56,680 nucleotides of DNA from Streptomyces dysideae (GCF_001514305.1 NZ_KQ949081.1:119161-175840), one strand, 5' to 3'; positions 34,987 to 44,116 are shown, counted from the stretch's first letter. Numbers and translations: made by a program. Notes: generated from the letters alone by a model not told the origin.

Positions 34987-35460
34987 CTAGGAGACGTCCA
35001 GTACGCCCACCCTCTCGCCCTCGGCCAGCTCCCCCGTCGCGCGGAAACCGAGCCCGAGGTAGAAGCCCTCGGGGCCGTCCGGGCCGGGATGCCAGGTGAC
35101 GTAGAGCTCCTTGCCGCCCCGGCGGCGGATCTCCGCGGCGACCGACTCGACCGCGAACCGGCCGTATCCGCGGCCCTGTTCGTCCGCCGCGATGTTCAAC
35201 CGCCACAGGCCGGAGCGGAAGAGGGTGCCGTCGTCGCGCCAGTCGATGTCGAAGAAGGCCATCAGGAAGCCGACGGGACGGTCGCCGTCGACGATCAGGC
35301 GCGGCCAGGCGACGCCGGCGGGGTGGACGTACGCCTCGGCTAGGGACTGCATCACCGGGGAGACCGCGAATTCCTGCTCGGGGCGAACCCGTATACCGGT
35401 CGCGGCCTCGAAGTTCTCAGGCGTGATGTCTTCGAGGCGGAGTGCGGAAGTCGACGTCAT
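34987..35460 (-). CDS. GNAT-family N-acetyltransferase
   Basis: A 157-residue acetyl-CoA-dependent transferase. The acetyl-CoA pyrophosphate loop is NIAADEQGRGYGRFAVESV, and the C-terminal strand GFYLGLGFRATGEL is typical. It starts LRLEDITPENFEAATGI, like diamine/spermidine acetyltransferases, but the substrate is unknown. No Shine-Dalgarno; TACGGT is 6 nt before the ATG (leaderless). Confidence 0.85.
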   Translation of the reverse strand: MTSTSALRLEDITPENFEAATGIRVRPEQEFAVSPVMQSLAEAYVHPAGVAWPRLIVDGDRPVGFLMAFFDIDWRDDGTLFRSGLWRLNIAADEQGRGYGRFAVESVAAEIRRRGGKELYVTWHPGPDGPEGFYLGLGFRATGELAEGERVGVLDVS

Positions 35461-35506
35461 CCGCGCACCGTAGGACGGCCGTCAGTGGTTCGCCAACGAT
35501 TTCGGG

Positions 35507-36094
35507 TCAGCCCAACTGCCGGTATCTGCCCCGGAAATACGCCAGCGGTCCCCCGTCCGCGCTCGGCAGAGTGGCCGTCAGCACGCGCCCGATCACCAGG
35601 GTGTGGTCCCCGGCGACCACCCGCTGCTCGGTCCGGCACTCCAGGGTCGCCAGGGCGCCGCCGAGCAGGGGAGCGCCGGACGCCTCGCCGCGGACGTACG
35701 GGATGTCCTCGAACAGCAGCCGGTCGCTGATGCGGCCCTTCATCGAGAAGCGGCCGGCGATGTGCCGCTGGCTCTCGGAGAGCACCGACACCGCCCACAG
35801 GGGCTGCTCGTCGAGCAGGTCGTCCATGCGGGAGCCGTTGCGCAGGCTGACCAGGACCAGGGGCGGGTCGAGGGAGACTGACATGAACGCCGTCGCCGTC
35901 ATGCCGACGTCCTCGCCCACCGGCGCCCGCGGGTCGTCCGGGTCGAGCGAGGCTTCTCGGGCCGTCACCAGGACCACGCCCGCGGCCAGCCGGGTCATGG
36001 CGGCGCGGAACTCGTCGTTGCTCACCCCCTCAGCATGCCCGGCGGGGGACCGGGGACTGGACAGGGGCGGCGCGGCGGGGGGAGTGTTCGGCAC
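35507..36094 (-). CDS. Flavin reductase (FMN-binding split barrel)
   Basis: A 195-residue flavin reductase-like protein: FRAAMTRLAAGVVLVTA, GMTATAFMSVSLDPPLVLVS and ERQ-type core SQRHIAGRFSM. It supplies reduced FMN to two-component monooxygenases in related systems; no partner monooxygenase is adjacent. GTG at 36094 has TAGCGT 7 nt upstream (leaderless). A later GTG gives a shorter form beginning SNDEFRAAM. Confidence 0.88.
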   Translation of the reverse strand: MPNTPPAAPPLSSPRSPAGHAEGVSNDEFRAAMTRLAAGVVLVTAREASLDPDDPRAPVGEDVGMTATAFMSVSLDPPLVLVSLRNGSRMDDLLDEQPLWAVSVLSESQRHIAGRFSMKGRISDRLLFEDIPYVRGEASGAPLLGGALATLECRTEQRVVAGDHTLVIGRVLTATLPSADGGPLAYFRGRYRQLG

Positions 36095-36221
36095 GCCGGA
36101 AACGCTAATCTCCGGTGCGCACGCACCACATCGGCCCTCGGGCCGAGAACGGACCTAGGTCTCCCGGCCTATCCGTCTCCCGGCCTGTCGGCGGGCATGA
36201 TCTCGACACGCGCACAAAGTT

Positions 36222-36297
36222 TGCGTTCAGTGAACGCACAGGAAAAACGCAGAAACACTGCTCAATTGTTCACGTTTCGTTGTGACTTGAGTCACAA
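36222..36297. promoter_or_regulatory. Two palindromes upstream of cdgB
   Basis: TGCGTTCA-G-TGAACGCA (36222-36238) and TTGTGACT-TG-AGTCACAA (36280-36297) are both perfect, in the region where S. coelicolor cdgB is bound by developmental regulators including BldD. The first contains AGTGA, part of one published BldD pattern. Which protein binds is not known from sequence. Confidence 0.6.
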
Positions 36298-36425
36298 GGG
36301 GCATTAATTGTTGACCCTGTGTACCGAGTGGGCAGCGCGCTGTGATTCAGTGGCAGGGAAGCTGCTAGGACGATACGCCGAAGAGAACCCTTGATTCGCT
36401 GCGAGGTCTCGGGGGGAGGGCGAGC

Positions 36426-38081
36426 ATGGAGACCGAGTCGGAACCCTACGTCCGTCTTGCGACCCTGCGACAGCTGCACCAGGTCATGGCCGACATGAAC
36501 ACGGCCCGCAGCCTCGCGGACACACTGCAGACCGTCGCCGACGGCGTGGTCAACGGCCTCGGGTACGAGCTGGCATGCGTCAACCTCGTACGGCCGGACG
36601 GCGACCTCGTCGTCGCCGCCTTCGCCGGGAACCCCGCCGCCGAGGCCCTCATCACCGGCCGCGTCGGCTCGCGCGAGTCCTGGGAGCGCCGGCTCGGCAT
36701 GGGCGAGGCCTGGGGCGACCTGCGCTTCATACCGCACACCGAGGGCTGGGTCCTCGACGACGACGACGTCCCGCAGTGGTACACCGACGGGCCCGCACCC
36801 CGCTTCGAGGACGAGTGGCACCCCTCGGACCGGCTCTTCGCGCCGATGTACACACCCGGCGTGCCGGGCGGCGCGTGCGGCGAGCTGATCGGCGTCCTGT
36901 CCGTGGACCGGCCGCGCAACGGCCGGATGCCGGGCGCGTGGGGGCGTGAGGCCCTCCAGATGTACGCGTTCCAGGCCGCCATCGCGATCAGCAACGCGCG
37001 TCTACGTGCCAACATGCAGCGCGCACTGGTCAGGCTCGAAAGGGAACAGCAGGCCCTGCGGGCGAGCGAGGAAAGCTTCCGGCAGGCCTTCGAGTACGCC
37101 CCCTCCGGCATGGCCATCGCCGAGATGGGCGGCGACCAGCACGGCCGCATCCTGCGCACCAACGACGCCCTGTGCCGCCTCCTCGGCCGCCCCGCCTCCG
37201 CGATGCGCCGCTACTCCTTCTCCGACCTCGTCCACCCCGAGGACATTGGCACACTGCTGCGCACCTCGGCGGAAGGCGGCCGCGCGGAACTCCGCCTCGG
37301 CCGCCGCGACGGCACCTACGTCTGGGTGTCCCTGCGTAACTCCGTCGTCGCCGACGCCGCCGACGGGCCCCGCTTCCTCCTCACCCACGTCGAGGACATA
37401 GAGGACCGCAAGCGCCGCGAGCTCCAGCTCGCCCACCGTGCCTCCCACGACTCCCTGACCGGCCTGCCGAACTCCGCCGAACTGCGCGCCCGCCTCTCCT
37501 CCCGGCTGTGCCGGCGCCAGACCCAGCCCGGCGTCCTCGAGTCGATCGACACCGCCTACGGCCACCCCGCCTTCGACGCCAACGGCCACGGCTTCGACTT
37601 CCGGCCGGGCGTTATCGAGGCCTTCGACGCCTACGACCACCATGTGCACACCGTCGCCCCCGAGGGCGAGCGCGACGACGGCACCAAGGGGCTCGCGGTC
37701 CTCTTCTGCGACCTCGACGGCTTCAAGTCGATCAACGACCGGTTCGGGCACAACGCCGGGGACGCGGTCCTCATCGAGGTCGCCCGACGGCTCACCCGCG
37801 GCGTCCGCGACGGCGACACGGTGGCCCGGCTCGGCGGCGACGAGTTCGTCGTCCTCGCCGACGGGCTCGGCCGCGCCGACGCCCAGGATCTCGCCGTACG
37901 GCTGCGCAACGAGATCATCCAGCCCATCCGCGTCGACGGCCGCGGCATGCGGGTCGGCGCCAGCTTCGGCATCGGATGGGCACACTGCGGGATGACGGCG
38001 GACGAAGTGTTGAAGTCCGCTGACGAGCGGATGTACATAGAGAAACGATCTCGTCCCAAACAACACCGACGCGCGGGGTAA
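36426..38081 (+). CDS. cdgB: GAF-PAS-GGDEF diguanylate cyclase CdgB
   Basis: Makes c-di-GMP, the signal that controls BldD and development in Streptomyces. It has 551 residues. The GAF domain is at about 10-195, PAS/PAC at about 215-330 (ASEESFRQAFEYAPSGMAIA ... HVEDIEDRKRRELQL), GGDEF at about 335-550. The active site is ARLGGDEF and the allosteric I-site RDGD stands five residues before it, so both activity and product feedback look intact. An insertion of about 60 residues follows the DSLTGLPN motif. GGGGGAGGG precedes the ATG. Confidence 0.95.
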   Translation: METESEPYVRLATLRQLHQVMADMNTARSLADTLQTVADGVVNGLGYELACVNLVRPDGDLVVAAFAGNPAAEALITGRVGSRESWERRLGMGEAWGDLRFIPHTEGWVLDDDDVPQWYTDGPAPRFEDEWHPSDRLFAPMYTPGVPGGACGELIGVLSVDRPRNGRMPGAWGREALQMYAFQAAIAISNARLRANMQRALVRLEREQQALRASEESFRQAFEYAPSGMAIAEMGGDQHGRILRTNDALCRLLGRPASAMRRYSFSDLVHPEDIGTLLRTSAEGGRAELRLGRRDGTYVWVSLRNSVVADAADGPRFLLTHVEDIEDRKRRELQLAHRASHDSLTGLPNSAELRARLSSRLCRRQTQPGVLESIDTAYGHPAFDANGHGFDFRPGVIEAFDAYDHHVHTVAPEGERDDGTKGLAVLFCDLDGFKSINDRFGHNAGDAVLIEVARRLTRGVRDGDTVARLGGDEFVVLADGLGRADAQDLAVRLRNEIIQPIRVDGRGMRVGASFGIGWAHCGMTADEVLKSADERMYIEKRSRPKQHRRAG

Positions 38082-38217
38082 CCCGCAGGTCAGCGATGTG
38101 ATGCGATCCGAGTCACCTGTTTGGGCCAGCAGGAGCGGGTAGGCTCGCCCTTCTCACCACCCATACGTACCGCATCCGATCGCCACCTGTGATCCGCACC
38201 TGCTAGGAGTACCTGGG

Positions 38218-39165
38218 ATGACGTCCGGTAACAACGGCGCGAGCACGCCGCCCGAGGACGACGACCCGTTCGGCTATCTCTACGCGGACGGCCAGGCCAA
38301 CGGGGCCCAGCCGCCGTCCGGTGGCTACGGCTATCCCGGGTCCGTCAACCGGGTGCGTGCGGTCGGGGAGCGCCAGTACGGCCAGCAGCAGCCGGCGGCG
38401 CCGCATGGGCAGGTCCCGCCGCAGCAGGGCACGTACGGTCAGTCGAACACCCACTACGCGGCGCCGGAGACGTTCCCCGGCGGGGCACCGACGGCTCCCC
38501 AGCAGCCGGCGTACAGCGGGGGCAACGGCAACGGTCGTGGCCCTGGGCCCAACACCAAGGGGCTGCTGATCGGCGCGATCGCGGTGGTCGCGGCCGTCGT
38601 GATCGGCATCGGCGTGGCCATGCTGGGCGGCGACGGCGACAAGGACTCCGCCGGTAGCGACCCGTCCAGCACGCCGTCGGTCGAGCAGAGCGCGGAGTCG
38701 AGTCCGTCGGCGAGCAGTAGTGCGGAGAGCGAGACGGACCTGCCGGCGATCGACGCGAAGGCGCTGCGCCTTCAGGGCGGTCCCGTCACGGCGTCGGACG
38801 TGAAGGGCGCGAAGGCGGACGGCGGCGTCTACGTAGCGGGTTTCAACCAGGTCGGTGCCAAGGTCACCTGGACCGTCGACGGCATCGAGAAGAAGGGCAC
38901 CTACCGGCTCTATGTGCGCTACGGCATCCCGGGCGTGGACGCCAACGCGACGCTGGTGGTCAACGGCACGGCCAACTCGCGGCCGCTGAACATGGAGAAC
39001 TTCGGCAAGACGCCCGAGGGGGACTGGGAAAAGGGCTGGCAGACCACGTGGGCCAACGTGAACCTGACCAAGGGCACGAACACCATCGAGCTCGCCTGTA
39101 ACGACGGCAATCAGTGCAACGCGAATCTTGACCAGTTCTCGATCACCGAGGACGTGGACAGCTAG
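38218..39165 (+). CDS. Membrane-anchored carbohydrate-binding-module protein
   Basis: A 315-residue single-span protein. The cytoplasmic N-terminal part (1-112) is Gly/Gln/Pro/Tyr-rich. The membrane helix LLIGAIAVVAAVVIGIGVAM is followed by a Ser/Asp-rich linker. The C-terminal beta-sandwich (about 185-315) resembles CBM6/35 (YVAGFNQVGAKVTWTVDGI, ANLDQFSI). Two Cys (IELACNDGNQCNANL) could bridge. It may sense or bind cell-surface glycans. It has a TAGGAGT site before the ATG. Confidence 0.8.
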   Translation: MTSGNNGASTPPEDDDPFGYLYADGQANGAQPPSGGYGYPGSVNRVRAVGERQYGQQQPAAPHGQVPPQQGTYGQSNTHYAAPETFPGGAPTAPQQPAYSGGNGNGRGPGPNTKGLLIGAIAVVAAVVIGIGVAMLGGDGDKDSAGSDPSSTPSVEQSAESSPSASSSAESETDLPAIDAKALRLQGGPVTASDVKGAKADGGVYVAGFNQVGAKVTWTVDGIEKKGTYRLYVRYGIPGVDANATLVVNGTANSRPLNMENFGKTPEGDWEKGWQTTWANVNLTKGTNTIELACNDGNQCNANLDQFSITEDVDS

Positions 39166-39166
39166 A

Positions 39167-40096
39167 TCACGCCGCGCTGACCTCCCCCGTCACCGCCACC
39201 CGCCCCACCAACTCCTCGTACGTCCCCGCGTCGAACTCCCCGGCCACCGGCGCCAGCACACTCGCCGCCGACAGGGCCGCCGCCCGTACCAGCCGGTCCG
39301 GCCACGGCAGTTGTTCCACCAGTCCCGACAGCAGGCCCGCGACCGCCGAGTCGCCGGCGCCCGTCGGGTTGCCGTGCAGGCGGGCCGGGGGGACGGCGCG
39401 CCAGCGGCCCTCGGGGGTCGCCGCCAAGAGGCCTTCCGTGCCCAGGGAGGCGACCACTGAGCGGGCGCCCCGGCGACGCGCGTCCTGGGTGGCGCGCAGT
39501 GGCTCGTGGGAGCCGGTGAGTTCGGCCAGTTCGTCGGCGTTGGGTTTGATCAGGTCCGGGCGGGCGGCGACCGCGCGGCGCAGGGGTTCGCCGCTGGTGT
39601 CCAGCAGCACCGGGACGCCCGCCGCCTTCGCCGTACGGACCAGGCCCGCGTACGCCCCCACCGGCACCCCCGGCGGCAGGCTGCCGCACAGGGCCACCGC
39701 CGTCGCCGACGTGAGCAGGCCCTCGTAGGCCTCCTGGAAGGCGAACCACTCGGCGGGGGTGACGGTCGGGCCGGGTTCGTTGAGCTGGGTCGTGTCGCCG
39801 GTGTGTTCGTCGACCACCGCGATCGTGCGCCGTGTCGCGCCCGTCACCGGGACCAGCGCGTCCACCACGCGCGGTGTCGCCGTGAGCTGGTCCTGGACGA
39901 CGCGGCCCGTCGCGCCGCCCGTGAAGCCCGTCACCGTCACCTCGTGGCCGAGGGCCGCGAGGACGCGGGCGACGTTCACGCCCTTGCCGCCGGGGCGTTC
40001 GGTCACCTCGGAGACGCGGTGGGAGGCGTGCGGGCGCAGGCCCCGTACGCGATAGGTGATGTCGAGAGCGGTGTTCAGCGTGACCGTGAGGATCAC
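39167..40096 (-). CDS. PfkB-family hexose kinase (1-phosphofructokinase/tagatose-6-P kinase type)
   Basis: A 309-residue ribokinase-fold sugar kinase starting at GTG 40096 (VILTVTLNTALDITY). ERPGGKGVNVARVLAALG is the substrate lid. The C-terminal signature is NPTGAGDSAVAGLLSGL (anion hole and catalytic Asp). GGGGGAGG precedes the start. Next to nagA/nagK it suggests phosphorylated amino-sugar or hexose metabolism, but the substrate is unproved. Confidence 0.88.
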   Translation of the reverse strand: MILTVTLNTALDITYRVRGLRPHASHRVSEVTERPGGKGVNVARVLAALGHEVTVTGFTGGATGRVVQDQLTATPRVVDALVPVTGATRRTIAVVDEHTGDTTQLNEPGPTVTPAEWFAFQEAYEGLLTSATAVALCGSLPPGVPVGAYAGLVRTAKAAGVPVLLDTSGEPLRRAVAARPDLIKPNADELAELTGSHEPLRATQDARRRGARSVVASLGTEGLLAATPEGRWRAVPPARLHGNPTGAGDSAVAGLLSGLVEQLPWPDRLVRAAALSAASVLAPVAGEFDAGTYEELVGRVAVTGEVSAA

Positions 40097-40228
40097 CTGG
40101 GCCGACCTCCCCCGCAGAAATTCTCTGAATGCGCTTGCCGTCCGGCTTTCCGGAGGGCCGATCATGCCAAACGGGCGGCGGTCGTCCCAGTCTCGCAGGA
40201 CAACCGCCGCCCTCAACAGCAGGACACT

Positions 40229-41440
40229 TCACCCCAGTTGGGGCTCAACCACCCATTCGCCGCGGCGCATCACGCCCTTGAGGTCGAAGTCGGAGTCCAG
40301 CAGCACCAGGTCCGCGTCCTTGCCGGGTTCGAGCGATCCGATCGTGTCCGACATGCCCAGCAGCTTCGCCGGATTCGCCGACAGGGCCGCCACCGCGTCC
40401 TCGACCGGCAGCCTGTCGATCGTCACCGCCCGCTTGAAAGCGCGGTCCAGGGTGAGGGTGGAGCCCGCGATCGAGCCGCCCTCGACGAGGCGGGCCACGC
40501 CGTCCGCGACCTCCACCTCCAGCGGGCCGAGCATGTAACGCCCGTCGCCGAAGCCCGCCGCGTCCATCGCGTCCGTGACGAAGGCGACCCGGCCCGCGCC
40601 CGCACGGTGGAACGCCAGCTCCAGGGCCGCCGGGTGGAGATGCGTGCCGTCGTTGATCAGCTCGACCGTCACCCGCTCGTCCTCCAGCAGCGCGGCGATC
40701 GGGCCCGGGGCGCGGTGGCCGAGGTGTGGCATCGCGTTGAAGAGGTGGGTGGCGACCGTGGCGCCCGCGGCGATGGCCTCGACCGTCTGCTCGTACGTCG
40801 CGTCCGTGTGGCCGACCGCCGCGATGACGCCGTGCTCGGCGAGGAGGCGTACGGAGTCGATGCCGCCCGGCAGTTCGGTGGCGAGGGTGACCATCTTCGC
40901 CGTGCCGCGTGCCGCGTCGATCAGCTTGCGGACCTCCGCCGGGTCCGGGTCGCGCAGCAGCTCCTCGGAGTGTGCGCCCTTGCGGCACGGGGAGATGAAC
41001 GGGCCCTCGAAGTGGATGCCGGCGAGGTCGCCCTGCTCGGCCAGCTCGGAGAGGAGGCCGGCGCGCTGGGCGAGGAAGTCCATGTCGCCGGTGACGGTTG
41101 AGGCGACCAGGGTGGTGGTGCCGTGCAGGCGGTGGGTGTGGATGCCCTTGACCACGTCGTCTGCGGTGCCCGAAGTGAACGAGGCTCCACCGCCACCGTG
41201 GTTGTGGATGTCCACGAAACCGGGGACCAGGTAGTGGCCGGTTACGTCGATGACCTGGGCGTTTTCTGGAGCTGTGCCGGCGATTCGGGTGCCGTCGACG
41301 ATCACTTGGCCCTGTTTGACGGTTCCTGTGGGCATGACCACGTCGGCGCCGGAGAGGATCAGGGGCGCTGTGCCGGTCGCGGGGTGCGGGTGCGTCGTGG
41401 CTGGTCGCGCAGTTCCCCGCGCCCCTGGGGCGTTGGCCAT
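40229..41440 (-). CDS. nagA: N-acetylglucosamine-6-phosphate deacetylase
   Basis: Releases acetate from GlcNAc-6-P, feeding glucosamine-6-P to glycolysis or wall synthesis. It has 403 residues from the ATG at 41440. The metal site is VDIHNHGGGG, with other ligands in GIHFEGPFIS, AVGHTDATYEQ and THLFNAM; the catalytic Asp is in VTDAMDAAGF. The first ~23 residues come from a dispersed Streptomyces repeat and are not typical of the family, so a shorter functional core is likely. It overlaps nagK (ATGA). Confidence 0.92.
   Translation of the reverse strand: MANAPGARGTARPATTHPHPATGTAPLILSGADVVMPTGTVKQGQVIVDGTRIAGTAPENAQVIDVTGHYLVPGFVDIHNHGGGGASFTSGTADDVVKGIHTHRLHGTTTLVASTVTGDMDFLAQRAGLLSELAEQGDLAGIHFEGPFISPCRKGAHSEELLRDPDPAEVRKLIDAARGTAKMVTLATELPGGIDSVRLLAEHGVIAAVGHTDATYEQTVEAIAAGATVATHLFNAMPHLGHRAPGPIAALLEDERVTVELINDGTHLHPAALELAFHRAGAGRVAFVTDAMDAAGFGDGRYMLGPLEVEVADGVARLVEGGSIAGSTLTLDRAFKRAVTIDRLPVEDAVAALSANPAKLLGMSDTIGSLEPGKDADLVLLDSDFDLKGVMRRGEWVVEPQLG
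41385..41430. repeat. Dispersed Streptomyces repeat inside the nagA 5' end
   Basis: CTGGTCGCGC followed by AGTTCCCCGCGCCCCTG is a motif often seen in Streptomyces intergenic regions. A related copy is at 49085-49146 after thrC. Here it is translated as part of the NagA N-terminus. Confidence 0.7.
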
Positions 41441-42384
41441 CAGGCGGTTACCTCCGTACGGTCGGTGTTGTCTAGGAGGTCCCAGGCCAGGAGGCCGGCA
41501 CCGAGGCATCCTGCCGTGTCCCCCAGCGCCGCGGGGACGATCAACGGCAGCTTCTGGAACGTGACCCGCCGCCGGACGGCGTCCCGTAGCGGTGTGAACA
41601 AGGTTTCCCCCGCCTCGGCCAGGCCGCCACCGATGATCAGTGTGCGCGGGTCCAGCAGGGTGAGGGCGGTGACCAGGCCGTCGGCGAGGGTGTCCACCGC
41701 CTGTTGCCAGACTCGTACGGCGTTCGGGTCTCCGGACGTGACGGCTTTCGCGCAGTCCGCCGCGTCCGCCTCCGGGTCGCCGGTCGCCACCGCCCACGCC
41801 TCGCTCACCGCCGCCGCGGACGCGAACCGTTCCAGGCAGCCGCGCTGTCCGCAGGGGCAGGGGGTCCCTCCGGGGCGTACGACGATGTGGCCGATCTCGC
41901 CCGCGAAGCCGTGCGCGCCCGCCTCCACCCGGCCGTCGACGCCGATGGCGCCCGCGATGCCGGTGCCGAGGGCGACGAAGAGGAACCGGTCGGCGCCCTT
42001 GCCCGCGCCGATCCGGCCCTCCGCCAGTCCGCCGGTGCGGACGTCGTGGCCGAGGGCGACGGGGATGCCGTCGAGGCGGGTGGTGAGACGGTCGCGCAGG
42101 GGTACGTCGCGCCAGCCGAGGTTGGCGGCGTAGGCGGCGATGCCCTGCTGCTCGTCGACTATGCCGGGAACGGCGACGCCGGCGGCGGACGCGGGTTCGC
42201 CCAGGTGTTCGGCGCCGTGTGCGCGCAGCTCGGCGGCGAAGTCGAGGATGGCGTCGACTACCGCGTCCGGGCCGCGTTCCCGTCCGGTCGGACGGCGGGC
42301 CTGGTGGAGCAGCTCGCCGTTCTCGCCGATCAGGGCGGCCTTCATCCCGGTGCCGCCCACATCGAGGGCGATGACATGTCTCAC
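41440..42384 (-). CDS. nagK: ROK-family N-acetylglucosamine kinase
   Basis: Phosphorylates GlcNAc (or related hexose) with ATP. It has 314 residues. The phosphate-binding loop is ALDVGGTGMKAALI, the catalytic region is GHDVRTGGLAEG, and the ROK zinc motif is CPCGQRGCLERFAS. It is co-transcribed with nagA (4-nt overlap). dre sites upstream place it under DasR. GTG start at 42384. Orthology to the S. coelicolor nagK position is from memory. Confidence 0.9.
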   Translation of the reverse strand: MRHVIALDVGGTGMKAALIGENGELLHQARRPTGRERGPDAVVDAILDFAAELRAHGAEHLGEPASAAGVAVPGIVDEQQGIAAYAANLGWRDVPLRDRLTTRLDGIPVALGHDVRTGGLAEGRIGAGKGADRFLFVALGTGIAGAIGVDGRVEAGAHGFAGEIGHIVVRPGGTPCPCGQRGCLERFASAAAVSEAWAVATGDPEADAADCAKAVTSGDPNAVRVWQQAVDTLADGLVTALTLLDPRTLIIGGGLAEAGETLFTPLRDAVRRRVTFQKLPLIVPAALGDTAGCLGAGLLAWDLLDNTDRTEVTA

Positions 42385-42411
42385 AAAGACAGTGTGGCCC
42401 GCGTACCCTCG

Positions 42412-42445
42412 AGAGGTCTAGTCCACTTACGTGGTGTAGACCTTA
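42412..42445. promoter_or_regulatory. Two adjacent dre (DasR) operators
   Basis: AGAGGTCTAGTCCACT (42412-42427) matches the palindromic dre consensus AGTGGTCTAGACCAGT at about 13 of 16 positions. CGTGGTGTAGACCTTA (42430-42445) matches at about 11. They lie between divergent nagK and the binding-protein gene and can repress both until glucosamine-6-P accumulates. Confidence 0.8.
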
Positions 42446-42507
42446 TCTTCGGGCGTTATGTATGACGTTTCGAAAAGTTTTCGAGCACCGGTTTGGGGCG
42501 AAGAGCA

Positions 42508-43779
42508 GTGCAGCGGCGTAGGACGGTAACGATCGCGGTGGTGTCCGCACTGGGCCTGACGGCGGCCCTCGGCGGCTGCGGGCCGGCCGGCGACTCGGGT
42601 GACGTGACTCTGAAGCTGGTCGCCGCCGACTACGGCGACAGCGCGGCGAACAGCTCCCAGAAGTACTGGGACAAGCTCGTCAAGGAGTACGAGGGGAAGC
42701 ATCCCGGCGTGCAGGTCGACGTCACCGTGTACTCCTGGAACGACGTGGACGCCAAGGTCAAGGCCATGGTCGACGCCGGGGAGGCGCCCGACCTGGCACA
42801 GATCGGCGCGTACGCCGACTACGCCGCGAAGGACCTGCTCTACAAGGCCGACGACCTCCTCTCCATCCCCGTCCAGGCCGACTTCCCCGGGCAGCTCGCG
42901 GACGCGGGGCAGGTGAACGGGGTGCAGTACGGGATGCCGTTCGCCGCGTCCACGCGCCTGCTCTTCTACAACAAGGCCCTGTTCGAGGACGCCGGTATCA
43001 CCCCGCCGACCACCTGGGAGGAGCTCGCCGAGGACGCGGAGGCACTCAAGGCGGACGGGGTGAAGTACCCGTACGCCCTGCCCCTCGGGGCGGAGGAGGC
43101 GCAGGCCGAGACGATGCAGTGGCTGCTCAGCGGCGGGGGCGGTTACACCGACGCCAACCTCGGGACGTACGGCCTCGACTCGCCGCAGAACGTCGCGACC
43201 TTCGACTGGCTCAAGGACGACCTGGTCGGCAAGGGGCTGACCGGGCCGGTGGCGCCGGGGAAGCTGAACCGGGCGGACGCGTTCGCGGCGTTCGCGTCCG
43301 GGGACGTGGGGATGCTGAACGGGCATCCCTCGCTGATGAAGATCGCCGCCAAGAAAGGCGTCGAGTTCGGCATGGTGCCGATGCCCGGGATCGACGGCAA
43401 GAGCAAGATCTCCATGGGGGTGGCCGACTGGATGATGGCCTTCAAGCAGAACGGTCACGCCGAGCAGGTCGGTGAGTTCCTCAACTTCGTGTACTCCGAG
43501 AAGAACGTCCTGGCCTTCTCCCGGGAGTACGAGCTGCTGCCCGTCACCGACTCCGCGTCCGCGGTGATGAGTACGGCGAAGCAGGACGCGGACCTGAAGC
43601 CGTTCCTGGAGGAGCTGCCGTTCTCCGAGCTGTATCCCGTCTCGAAGACCTCCTGGGCCTCGGTCAGCGCGGACATCAAGAAGCGCATCGGGCAGGCGGT
43701 CACGTCCGGGACCAGTCCGGCGACGGTTCTGGATCAGCTGCAGACGACGGCGGTGCGGGAGGAGAACGCGGACGAGTAG
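42508..43779 (+). CDS. Sugar ABC transporter substrate-binding lipoprotein
   Basis: Extracytoplasmic family-1 solute-binding protein, 423 residues. The signal peptide has lipobox LGGC (Cys24). The fold shows KLVAADYGDSAANSSQKYWD, LFYNKALFEDAGITPPTTWEEL and the C-terminal FNFVYS-type helix. No permease genes follow, so it must use permeases elsewhere and presumably MsiK for ATP. The dre sites suggest an amino-sugar substrate. The GTG at 42508 is chosen over the TTG at 42493 because GGGGCGAAG then lies upstream. Confidence 0.9.
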   Translation: MQRRRTVTIAVVSALGLTAALGGCGPAGDSGDVTLKLVAADYGDSAANSSQKYWDKLVKEYEGKHPGVQVDVTVYSWNDVDAKVKAMVDAGEAPDLAQIGAYADYAAKDLLYKADDLLSIPVQADFPGQLADAGQVNGVQYGMPFAASTRLLFYNKALFEDAGITPPTTWEELAEDAEALKADGVKYPYALPLGAEEAQAETMQWLLSGGGGYTDANLGTYGLDSPQNVATFDWLKDDLVGKGLTGPVAPGKLNRADAFAAFASGDVGMLNGHPSLMKIAAKKGVEFGMVPMPGIDGKSKISMGVADWMMAFKQNGHAEQVGEFLNFVYSEKNVLAFSREYELLPVTDSASAVMSTAKQDADLKPFLEELPFSELYPVSKTSWASVSADIKKRIGQAVTSGTSPATVLDQLQTTAVREENADE

Positions 43780-43832
43780 TCGCCGGCTGTCCGGTTGTCC
43801 GGTTGTCGGTGGTGGGCGTTACCGTGCGGGGC

Positions 43833-44075
43833 ATGGATGAGGCGTACGGGGGCCGGCTGCCGTACAGGGAACAGGTGATCCTCGCGCTCGAACGCCGGGG
43901 CTTTTCCGGGCCTGGTGCGAAGGAGCGGGCGATACGTGAGGAACTGGGGCTGGCTCCTGTGCGCTACTACCAGCTGCTCAACGCGCTGCTGGATGATCCG
44001 CGGGCGTTGGCTCATGATCCGGTGACGGTCAATCGGCTGCGGCGGGTGAGGGACGCGCGGCGGGGTGAGCGCTGA
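43833..44075 (+). CDS. DUF3263 family protein
   Basis: An 80-residue basic protein (PYREQVILALERRGFSGPGA, ... RYYQLLNALLDDPRAL) of the actinobacterial DUF3263 family, probably a small winged-helix DNA-binding protein. The ATG at 43833 has TACCGT 7 nt upstream and no ribosome site (leaderless). Confidence 0.85.
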   Translation: MDEAYGGRLPYREQVILALERRGFSGPGAKERAIREELGLAPVRYYQLLNALLDDPRALAHDPVTVNRLRRVRDARRGER

Positions 44076-44116
44076 CCCGGCCGGGGACGGTGACGTTCCC
44101 TCGGTAAGGTCGGGGC

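Noticed and set aside
40229..41797. Longer 522-codon nagA reading
   Set aside because: It extends into nagK in another frame; the ATG overlapping the nagK stop is the natural coupled start.
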